From an uncultured Alistipes sp. (GTDB lineage: Bacteria; Bacteroidota; Bacteroidia; Bacteroidales; Rikenellaceae): a stretch of 6,805 nt of DNA. This document shows positions 1-6,000 of this stretch, one piece after another (the first letter of the stretch is position 1; every line of letters begins with the position of its first letter). A model generated the notes under the pieces. It made no database searches. It saw only the letters and a program-made list of their open reading frames with translations, and was not told the origin of the DNA. The position numbers and the translations under genes were made by a program. The stretch covers positions 1 through 6,805 of the forward strand of contig USBO01000096.1 of assembly GCA_900552955.1 (NCBI GenBank), in the 5' to 3' direction.

Positions 1-120
1 GGCCCGGCCGGCCCATTATCCCCCGGCGGGGGGGGGCCCCCGGGGGGGGGGCGCCCCTCTTTTCCCGGGCGGGTGGGGCCCCGGGGGCCGGGCCTCGCCG
101 CCCCCGCTGCTTTTGGGGAC
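1..120. other. Extreme G/C homopolymer tract, probable low-quality contig end
   Basis: This stretch is almost only G and C and contains long homopolymers: nine G at 28-36, five C at 37-41 and ten G at 42-51, followed by further C and G runs to about 115. It does not resemble the ordinary high-GC coding sequence of the rest of the window, and no reading frame in it gives a believable protein (frames are Pro/Gly/Arg repeats). I see no gene here. The likeliest explanation is poor base calling at the end of a contig; a real G-quadruplex-like element is a less likely alternative. From about 121 onward the composition becomes normal. Confidence 0.6.
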
Positions 121-228
121 GGAGCGTCGCCGGTGCCGGCTCTGCCGAGAGGGCGTTCTCAGGCGCATGGAGTTCCTCGGCGAGGGAACAATTCTCGGGG
201 CGGTACGCCGTTTTTTGTCCGGAATCGT

Positions 229-236
229 TATATTTA
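229..236 (+). promoter_or_regulatory. Possible Bacteroidetes -7 promoter box for the sulfatase gene
   Basis: TATATTTA matches most of the Bacteroidetes -7 consensus TAnnTTTG and lies in an AT-rich island in otherwise GC-rich DNA, 36 bases before the sulfatase ATG, which would give a leader of about 30 bases. The -33 partner is weak: the only TTTG nearby (214-217) is 11 bases upstream, shorter than the usual spacing of about 19-21. No Shine-Dalgarno sequence is visible before the ATG, which is normal for this phylum. Tentative. Confidence 0.28.
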
Positions 237-272
237 CACTACGAATTCGCACCCCGAACAACAGCCTCGATT

Positions 273-1922
273 ATGAACTCTCTATCCAAGACATTCGCAG
301 GGCTTGCGCTGGCGCTGCCGTTGGCCGGCTGCAACAAGCCGGAGCAGAAGCCCAACATCGTTTTCTTTCTCGTGGACGATATGGGGTGGCTCGACTCCTC
401 CGTCGCTTACGGCGAGGAGGCCTACCCGCTCAATTTGCGCTATCATACGCCGAACATGCAGCGACTCGCCGAACGCGGCACGCTGCTGACGAACGCCTAC
501 GTGAGTCCCGTGTCGTCGCCCACGCGCACGACGCTGATGACGGGCATGCATGCCTCGCATGCGCGGATCACCGACTTCACGACGGCTGTCCCGGGCGTGC
601 CGAGCGACGCGTCGCACCGTCCCGAAGCGCTGGCGAACGATGTGCTGATCCGTCCCGATTGGAATTATAACGGCATTTCGCCGACGGAGGGCATCCCTCA
701 CACGCAGCATGTCACTCCGATGGTGCGGCTGCTCAAGGACGACGGCTACTACACGATCCATGTGGGCAAGGGCCACTGGGCGGCGGCCGGTACGCCGGGT
801 GCCAGCCCCTACAACATGGGTTTCTGCGTCAATGTGGCGGGGCAGGTTGCGGGAAAATCGACCTCTTACTACGGAGAGGAGAACTATGGCAACGTCGCAG
901 GCAAATGGAATGTGTTCACGACGCAGAACATGGCCGAATATTATGGCACGAAGACGCACCTGACGGAGGCGCTCACGCTCGAAGCGCTCAAGACGCTCGA
1001 TTATCCCATCGACAACGGCATTCCGTTCTACCTCTATATGGCGCATCACGGGGTGCATACGCCGATCACGCCCGATCCGCGATTCGTACAGAAATACCTC
1101 GATGCAGGGCTGGATCAGGGCCAGGCCAATTTCGCCTCGATGATCGAGGGGGTGGACAAGAGCCTGGGCGACATCATGGATTATCTCGATCGCAGAGGCA
1201 TCGCGGACAACACGATCATCGTCTTCCTCTCGGACAACGGGGGCAACTCGGAGAATACGAGCAAGGGCGGCGTGCTGCACACGCAGAACGCGCCGTTGCG
1301 CGAGGGGAAAAGCTCGTGCTACGAGGGCGGCATCCGCGTGCCGATGATGGTCTGCTGGCCGGAGCGGACGGCAGCCGGCACACGCATCAATACACCGGTC
1401 TGTGCCGAAGACCTCTTCCCGACGATTCTCGAAATGGCGGGGATAGAGCGCTACGAAACCGTGCAGCAGGTCGACGGCCGGAGCCTCGTGCGGCTGCTCA
1501 CGGACGGTTCGCAGGCCGTGGGACGGGCGATGCGGGCCGGCCGGATCGCCGATCAGAAGGCGGCCAACGCCTACGTGATCGACGAATCCGTGTCGGGCAT
1601 CGACCCCGAGCGCGAGGTGGTCACGCACTTCCCGCACCAGTGGAAACCCTATCCGCTCGAAGACATCGACTATCTCTCCTCGCTGCGCAAGGGCGACTGG
1701 AAGATCGTCTACCGTCACCGCACGCAGGCGCTCGAACTCTACAACCTGCGCGAGGACATCGGCGAACGCAACGATCTGGCGGCGCGCAACCCCGCGAAGC
1801 TGCGCGAGCTGGCCGCTCTGCTCGGCGACAAGCTGCGCGGCTGGAACGCCTCGATGCCGCTTATTCGTTCGTCGGGCGAGCGGATTCCCTATCCCGATGA
1901 GCTGCTCGGATGCGGAGATTAG
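273..1922 (+). CDS. Lipoprotein sulfatase (S-type, formylglycine-dependent, arylsulfatase family)
   Basis: This 549-residue protein hydrolyses a sulfate ester; the substrate is not readable from the sequence, but in gut Bacteroidetes such enzymes usually desulfate host or algal glycans. The N-terminus is a lipoprotein signal with lipobox L17-A-G-C20, so it should be anchored to a membrane facing the periplasm or surface. Sulfatase landmarks occur in order: N-terminal metal ligands D35-D36 (in FFLVDDMGW), the nucleophile motif S81-S-P-T-R85, GKGH with K166 and H168, the AHHGVH cluster (H258, H259, H262), C-terminal metal pair D321-N322, and the late EGGIRVP segment. The C-terminal LRKGDWKIVY and LYNLREDIGE motifs are typical of the family, and the length is normal. 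Because position 81 is Ser rather than Cys, conversion to formylglycine requires a radical-SAM maturase (anSME), not seen here. The ATG at 273 is chosen because it immediately starts the signal peptide. A strong terminator follows, so it is probably a separate unit from the PTS genes. Family call very secure; subfamily and substrate unknown. Confidence 0.95.
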   Translation: MNSLSKTFAGLALALPLAGCNKPEQKPNIVFFLVDDMGWLDSSVAYGEEAYPLNLRYHTPNMQRLAERGTLLTNAYVSPVSSPTRTTLMTGMHASHARITDFTTAVPGVPSDASHRPEALANDVLIRPDWNYNGISPTEGIPHTQHVTPMVRLLKDDGYYTIHVGKGHWAAAGTPGASPYNMGFCVNVAGQVAGKSTSYYGEENYGNVAGKWNVFTTQNMAEYYGTKTHLTEALTLEALKTLDYPIDNGIPFYLYMAHHGVHTPITPDPRFVQKYLDAGLDQGQANFASMIEGVDKSLGDIMDYLDRRGIADNTIIVFLSDNGGNSENTSKGGVLHTQNAPLREGKSSCYEGGIRVPMMVCWPERTAAGTRINTPVCAEDLFPTILEMAGIERYETVQQVDGRSLVRLLTDGSQAVGRAMRAGRIADQKAANAYVIDESVSGIDPEREVVTHFPHQWKPYPLEDIDYLSSLRKGDWKIVYRHRTQALELYNLREDIGERNDLAARNPAKLRELAALLGDKLRGWNASMPLIRSSGERIPYPDELLGCGD

Positions 1923-1940
1923 GCATGTTATTTGATCCTC

Positions 1941-1980
1941 TTACCGTGAAATTCGGGCGCGTGCCCGAATTTTTCGGTAA
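1941..1980 (+). terminator. Strong intrinsic terminator after the sulfatase gene
   Basis: Starting 18 bases after the sulfatase stop, AAATTCGGGC (1949-1958) pairs perfectly with GCCCGAATTT (1963-1972) around a four-base GCGT loop. The stem continues outward through one G-U pair and one mismatch into TTACCG (1941-1946) paired with CGGTAA (1975-1980), about 17 pairs in all. A T tract at 1970-1974 follows the G/C-rich core. The symmetry, with A residues on the left arm, would let it also act on the opposite strand, although no gene on that strand is seen. It separates the sulfatase from the PTS block. Confidence 0.85.
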
Positions 1981-1991
1981 TAATTATTACC
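1976..1991. repeat. Perfect 16-bp AT-rich palindrome overlapping the terminator
   Basis: GGTAATAATTATTACC is identical to its reverse complement. It overlaps the outer right arm of the terminator by five bases (GGTAA, 1976-1980). The same GGTAA can pair either with TTACC at 1941-1945 (terminator extension) or with TTACC at 1987-1991 (this palindrome), so the two structures compete in RNA. As DNA, a perfect palindrome of this size upstream of a sugar-uptake operon is also a reasonable dimeric-repressor or activator site. Symmetry is directly seen; function is inferred. Confidence 0.5.
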
Positions 1992-2155
1992 TTTGACTGG
2001 GTCTTAGATACTCCTGTCCGGCGGAAAAACGACTGGAATTAGCGTTTGTGCCGGGCGTATGTCTGTCTTAGACTGCGTTTTAGATGCTTCGCATCCTTGT
2101 TAGTTGTTTCGTATGTGCGCCTCGCGGGCGGGGCGGACGCTAAAACCGACCGGAA
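1992..2155 (+). promoter_or_regulatory. Leader/promoter region of the PTS operon with short repeats and a small hairpin
   Basis: No gene is seen here. The region must hold the PTS operon promoter because a terminator lies just upstream, but no clean TTTG / TAnnTTTG pair exists. Weak candidates are TTTT at 2078-2081 followed after 19 bases by TAGTTGTT (2101-2108), and a near-consensus TAGCGTTTG at 2040-2048 with one extra spacer base. GTCTTAGA occurs at 2001-2008 and again at 2065-2072, and the related TTTAGAT at 2079-2085. A 5-bp hairpin GATGC-TTC-GCATC lies at 2083-2095. Immediately before the permease ATG the sequence is A-rich (TAAAACC, then GGAAATG), the usual Bacteroidetes start context. 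Which elements matter cannot be decided from one sequence. Confidence 0.4.
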
Positions 2156-4009
2156 ATGAAAGAACGGATTCAGCGCTTCGGCAAATCGTTGAGCAGCATG
2201 GTGATGCCCAACATCGGCGCCTTCATCGCATGGGGGTTCATCACGGCGTTGTTCATTCCCACGGGCTGGTGGCCCAATGCGAATCTGGGGCAGCTCGTCG
2301 AACCGATGCTGCGCTACCTGCTGCCGATGCTGATCGCCATCACGGCGGGGCGCCATGTGGCCGGCGACCGCGGCGGCGTGATCGCTGCCGTGGCGGTGAT
2401 GGGCGTGATTCTGGGCAGCGACATCCCGATGTTCATCGGCGCGATGGCCATCGGGCCTTTCGCCGGCTGGGTGATCCGCACCTTCGACCGCTGGGCGGAG
2501 GGCCGCATCCCCGCCGGATTCGAGATGCTGGTCAACAACTTCTCGGTCGGCATCCTGGGAATCCTCTGTGCGCTGTTCGGGTTCTATGCCATCGGCCCCG
2601 TGGTGTCGGCGCTGACGATGCTGCTCTCGGCCGGCGTGTCGCTGATGATCGAGCACGGGCTGCTGCCGCTGGTCTCGGTCTTCATCGAACCGGCCAAGGT
2701 GCTCTTTCTGAATAACGCCATCAATCACGGAATTTTCTCGCCGATCGGCATCGAACAGGCGCGGCAGACGGGCCAGTCGATCATGTTTCTGCTGGAGACC
2801 AATCCGGGCCCGGGGCTCGGCGTGCTGCTGGCCTATTGGGCCTTTGCGCGCGGTGCAGCGCGTTCGTCGGCGCCCGGTGCGATCGTCATCCAGTTCTTCG
2901 GCGGCATCCACGAGATCTATTTTCCCTATGTGCTGATGCGGCCGGTCATCATCTTGGCGCCGATCGCGGGGTCGGCCGCGGCGATCCTCTTCTATTCGCT
3001 CACCGGAACGGGGCTGACAGCCGTCGCCTCGCCGGGCAGCATCATCGCCGTGCTGGCCATGGCACCGAAGGGCGAGATGCTGTGGGTGTTGGCCGGTGTG
3101 GTCATCGCGGCGGCCGTGTCGTTCTTCGTGGCCGCGCCGATCGTCAAGCGGGCGCAGTTGGAGGAGGTGAATCCGATCCGCAAGCCCAACGGCAAGGTCA
3201 TCGGCGGTGCCAACCGTCCGTCCCGTCCGTCGGGCGGACCGATCCGCTCGGTGGTCTTCGCCTGCGATGCCGGCATGGGGTCGAGTGCGATGGGGGCCAC
3301 ACGTTTCCGCAAGCGCATCGAACCGCTGGGCAGCGGCGTGCGCGTCACCAACAGCTCGGTCGACACGATCCCCGAGGGGACGGACATCGTGGTGTGCCAG
3401 TCGCAGTTGTCGCAGCGCGCCGAACTGGCGGCACCCGCGTCGGAGGTGGTCGTGATCGGCAATTTCCTGACCGATCCGGCGCTCGACGGTCTCTACGAAC
3501 GCATCGAGTGCCAGCGTGCGGCTGAGGAACAGGGCTCGGAACATGCCGCGGAGGCTTCCGCAGCGCCGGAGTCCGCCGAATCGTCGTCGCAGATGTTGAC
3601 TTTGCAGGGCATCCGTACCGGACTGGCCCCCGTAGGCAAGGAGGAGGCGATCCGTGCCGCCGGTGCGCTGCTGGCGGCGGGCGGTTATGTCGACGAAGGC
3701 TATGCCCAGGCGATGGTCGACCGCGAACGCGTGGCGACGACCTATCTGGGGATGGGAATCGCCATTCCGCACGGGACGGCCGAGGCGAAGTCGCGCATCC
3801 GCCGTTCGGGAATCGTCGTGATGCAGTATCCCGAAGGGGTCGATTTCGGCGGCGAGCGGGCGCAACTGGTGATCGGCATCGCCGGCGCGGGCGACGAGCA
3901 TATCGAGATTCTGGCGCGCGTGACCTCGGCGCTTGAGGACGAGGAGGTGCTCGAACGGCTCAAGACGACGGACGATCCCCGTTATATTCTGGAAAAATTA
4001 ACTGTTTAA
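2156..4009 (+). CDS. mtlA: Mannitol-type PTS permease, fused EIICBA
   Basis: This 617-residue inner-membrane protein imports a hexitol, almost certainly mannitol, and phosphorylates it on entry. Domain order is IIC (about 1-335, several hydrophobic segments), IIB (about 363-450) and IIA (about 481-617). IIC carries hallmark segments close to E. coli MtlA as I recall it: MPNIGAFIAWGFITALFIPTG near the start, GFEMLVNNFS, NNAINHGIFSP and the substrate-binding GGIHEIYFPYV (H252, E253). IIB has CDAGMGSSAMGA with phospho-Cys370; IIA has AIPHGTAEAK with phospho-His539, plus GYVDEGYAQAM and QYPEGVDFG. The IIB-IIA linker (about 455-479) is rich in Ala, Ser and Glu. Length is close to the 637 residues of the E. 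coli protein. The ATG is chosen because it aligns with the family N-terminus, a few residues shorter than E. coli. HPr begins 3 bases after the stop, so the genes are cotranscribed. All catalytic residues are present. Mannitol specificity is inferred from similarity; another hexitol is possible. Confidence 0.95.
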   Translation: MKERIQRFGKSLSSMVMPNIGAFIAWGFITALFIPTGWWPNANLGQLVEPMLRYLLPMLIAITAGRHVAGDRGGVIAAVAVMGVILGSDIPMFIGAMAIGPFAGWVIRTFDRWAEGRIPAGFEMLVNNFSVGILGILCALFGFYAIGPVVSALTMLLSAGVSLMIEHGLLPLVSVFIEPAKVLFLNNAINHGIFSPIGIEQARQTGQSIMFLLETNPGPGLGVLLAYWAFARGAARSSAPGAIVIQFFGGIHEIYFPYVLMRPVIILAPIAGSAAAILFYSLTGTGLTAVASPGSIIAVLAMAPKGEMLWVLAGVVIAAAVSFFVAAPIVKRAQLEEVNPIRKPNGKVIGGANRPSRPSGGPIRSVVFACDAGMGSSAMGATRFRKRIEPLGSGVRVTNSSVDTIPEGTDIVVCQSQLSQRAELAAPASEVVVIGNFLTDPALDGLYERIECQRAAEEQGSEHAAEASAAPESAESSSQMLTLQGIRTGLAPVGKEEAIRAAGALLAAGGYVDEGYAQAMVDRERVATTYLGMGIAIPHGTAEAKSRIRRSGIVVMQYPEGVDFGGERAQLVIGIAGAGDEHIEILARVTSALEDEEVLERLKTTDDPRYILEKLTV

Positions 4010-4012
4010 GAT

Positions 4013-4273
4013 ATGGTATCGAAGAAAGTTACGATCTTGGCGCCCAACGGGATGCACGCGCGTCCCGTCTCGGCTTTGGTGGCGCTCGTCAAGGCGTCGG
4101 GGCAGCAGGTGACGCTGCGCACGCCCGTCAAATCGGTCAGCGGAGCCAGTATGATCGGCATCCTTTCGCTGGGACTCAAGCAGGGTTCCGAGGTGGAGGT
4201 CGTCGTCGAGGGCGACAATGAACAGGCTGTGCTCGACGAGGTGGCGGCGGCCATCGAAGCGATCACCGATTGA
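4013..4273 (+). CDS. ptsH: HPr, phosphocarrier protein of the PTS
   Basis: This 86-residue cytoplasmic protein carries a phosphoryl group from Enzyme I to the IIA domain of the permease. The active-site signature A10-P-N-G-M-H15-A-R17-P is intact, with phospho-His15 and Arg17 at the canonical positions. The second signature, S46-M-I-G-I-L-S-L-G-L, keeps Ser at canonical position 46 and resembles the Firmicutes regulatory site (SIMGVMSLG) more than the E. coli one; residue 45 is Ala where Bacillus has Lys. Length is typical (85-88). It begins 3 bases after the permease stop and ends 6 bases before Enzyme I, so production of the carrier is tied to its neighbours. Whether Ser46 is phosphorylated here depends on an HPr kinase, which is not in this window. 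An NPr-type paralogue is unlikely because it sits with a sugar permease. Confidence 0.95.
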   Translation: MVSKKVTILAPNGMHARPVSALVALVKASGQQVTLRTPVKSVSGASMIGILSLGLKQGSEVEVVVEGDNEQAVLDEVAAAIEAITD

Positions 4274-4279
4274 GCGGGT

Positions 4280-5959
4280 ATGTGGCGTTTGCCGGTGAAA
4301 CAGGTCATGGCCGATGCCGTGGCGATCGGGCACGTGTGGCGCTATCGTACGGGGGAATATGCACCCTCGGGGCGGATCGTGCCGTCCGCTGAACGGGCGG
4401 CCGAACAGGCGCGTTACGACGCAGCGGTGAAGGCTGTCGAGGCCGAGCTCGGCGAGCTGGCGGCTGCGAACGACATCTTCGCCGCGCATCTCGAGCTGGC
4501 GGCCGACCCGATGCTTGCGGAGAGCGTGGGCGAGAAGATCGCCGGCGGAGCGACCGCCGCCGATGCCGTCCATGCGGCCTCCGGTGAGTTGTCGGCGCTC
4601 TTCGCGCAGATCGACGACGAGTACCTGCGGGCGCGGGCCGACGATGTGCGCGACGTGTGCAGCCGCATCCTGCGGCAATTAGTGCCGTCCGGGGCCGATC
4701 CGTTTGCGGCGATTCCCGAGGGGAGCATCCTCGCCGCCGAGGAGCTGGCGCCGTCGGATACGGTTCGGATCGACTTCGCGCGCGTGCGGGGCATGGTGAC
4801 GCGGCGCGGCAGTGCGACGAGTCATTTGGCCATTCTGGCGCGCAACATGGGACTTCCCGCCGTGGTGGGGCTGGGCGACGATTTCGACCGCCTGACCGAC
4901 GGCGCAGTCGTGGCGCTCGACGGCGGTGCGGGCGAGTTGATCGTCGATCCCGACGAGCGGACGGCGGCGACACTTCGCCGACGCATGGAGGAGGCTGTGC
5001 GCGACCTTCCGCAGTGGGTGCGCGAGCCGGTCGCCACGCGCGACGGCCGGCCGGTGGCCGTGTTGGCCAATGCCGGCAGCGTGGCCGAGGTGGAGCGTGC
5101 GATGCGCGCCGGTGCCGACGGCATCGGGCTGTTCCGCAGCGAGTTCCTCTACATGCAGCGACAGGATGGTTTCCCTGGCGAGGAGGAGCAGACGGCGGCC
5201 TACACGGCGGCTGCCGAACGTTGTGGCGGCCGTCCTCTGGTGATCCGCACGCTCGACATCGGCGGCGACAAGGCGCTGCCGTATTATGCGTTTCCCGCGG
5301 AGGAGAATCCGTTTCTGGGCTGGCGCGCCATCCGCGTGAGTCTCGAATTGCGCGAGATGTTCCGCACGCAGCTGCGGGCGATCCTGCGGGCCAGCGCCGA
5401 AGGCAACGTGCGGGTGATGTTCCCGATGATCGTGTCGCTCGACGAGTTGCGTGCGGCGCGGGCGCTGCTGGAGGAGTGCAAGGAGGAGCTGCGCAGGGAA
5501 GGCGCGGCCTTCGACGAGCGGATTGCGGTCGGCGTGATGATCGAGACGCCGGCGGCGGTGTTCATGGCCGATGAGCTGGCCGCCGAGGCCGACTTCTTCA
5601 GCATCGGCACCAACGACCTGACGCAATATGTGCTGGCCGTCGATCGCGGCAACGAACGCATCGCGGCGATGTACGAACCGCTGCATCCGGCCGTGGTGCG
5701 GGCCATCCGCCTCACGGTCGAAGCGGCCCGTCGGCACGGGTGCGAGACGGGAATCTGCGGCGAGTTCGCTTCGGAGGCCGCGCATGCAGAGCTGCTCGTG
5801 GGGCTGGGGCTCGACGAACTGAGCGTCGCACCGCCCGCCGTTGCAGCGGTCAAGGAGCGTATCCGCACGCTCGATATGCCGCAGGCGGAGCGGACGGCGC
5901 ACAGGGCAGCTGAGGCGGCCACGACCGGAGAGATGCGCCATGCGATCGGCTGCGGCTGA
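4280..5959 (+). CDS. ptsI: PTS Enzyme I (phosphoenolpyruvate-protein phosphotransferase)
   Basis: This 559-residue cytoplasmic enzyme starts the relay by taking phosphate from PEP and passing it to HPr. The N-terminal half contains the helical HPr-binding region with DDEYLRARADDVRD, then the swivelling phosphohistidine domain with ATSHLAILARNMGLPAVVG (phospho-His182). The C-terminal TIM-barrel has GIGLFRSEF (R286), RTLDIGGDK (R323), ENPFLGWRAIR, RVMFPMI, the metal ligands E422 (MIETPAA) and D446 (GTNDLTQY), and GICGE with acid/base Cys493. These are all the residues expected of an active enzyme. Length is slightly under the E. coli 575. The extreme N-terminus is unusual: where relatives usually have an ASPGIAxGKA-like segment, this protein has M-A-D-A-V-A-I-G-H-V, lacking the Pro-Gly. 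The ATG 6 bases after the HPr stop is the chosen start; no longer in-frame start fits, since HPr occupies the upstream sequence. It is not a PEP synthase or PPDK, which are longer and carry an ATP-grasp domain. Confidence 0.95.
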   Translation: MWRLPVKQVMADAVAIGHVWRYRTGEYAPSGRIVPSAERAAEQARYDAAVKAVEAELGELAAANDIFAAHLELAADPMLAESVGEKIAGGATAADAVHAASGELSALFAQIDDEYLRARADDVRDVCSRILRQLVPSGADPFAAIPEGSILAAEELAPSDTVRIDFARVRGMVTRRGSATSHLAILARNMGLPAVVGLGDDFDRLTDGAVVALDGGAGELIVDPDERTAATLRRRMEEAVRDLPQWVREPVATRDGRPVAVLANAGSVAEVERAMRAGADGIGLFRSEFLYMQRQDGFPGEEEQTAAYTAAAERCGGRPLVIRTLDIGGDKALPYYAFPAEENPFLGWRAIRVSLELREMFRTQLRAILRASAEGNVRVMFPMIVSLDELRAARALLEECKEELRREGAAFDERIAVGVMIETPAAVFMADELAAEADFFSIGTNDLTQYVLAVDRGNERIAAMYEPLHPAVVRAIRLTVEAARRHGCETGICGEFASEAAHAELLVGLGLDELSVAPPAVAAVKERIRTLDMPQAERTAHRAAEAATTGEMRHAIGCG

Positions 5960-6000
5960 TGCGAAATGCCGAATGATTTCCTTATCCAAACTACGATACA

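Noticed and set aside
543..554. Perfect palindrome GGCATGCATGCC inside the sulfatase gene
   Set aside because: It falls in the conserved coding segment after the active site and is explained by Met-His-Ala codons; there is no reason to think it is a regulatory site.
113..670. + strand frame overlapping the sulfatase start
   Set aside because: It begins in the low-quality G/C tract and runs out of frame through the sulfatase; the product has no domain features.
282..1718. 478-codon open frame on the - strand opposite the sulfatase
   Set aside because: The + strand carries every sulfatase catalytic motif in order; the antisense product is Arg/His-rich low-information sequence.
2039..3901. Long open frame of 620 codons on the - strand opposite the PTS permease
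   Set aside because: It is His/Arg/Asp-rich with no recognisable domain, and mirrors the well-supported permease on the + strand. Long antisense frames are expected in high-GC genes with few A/T third positions.
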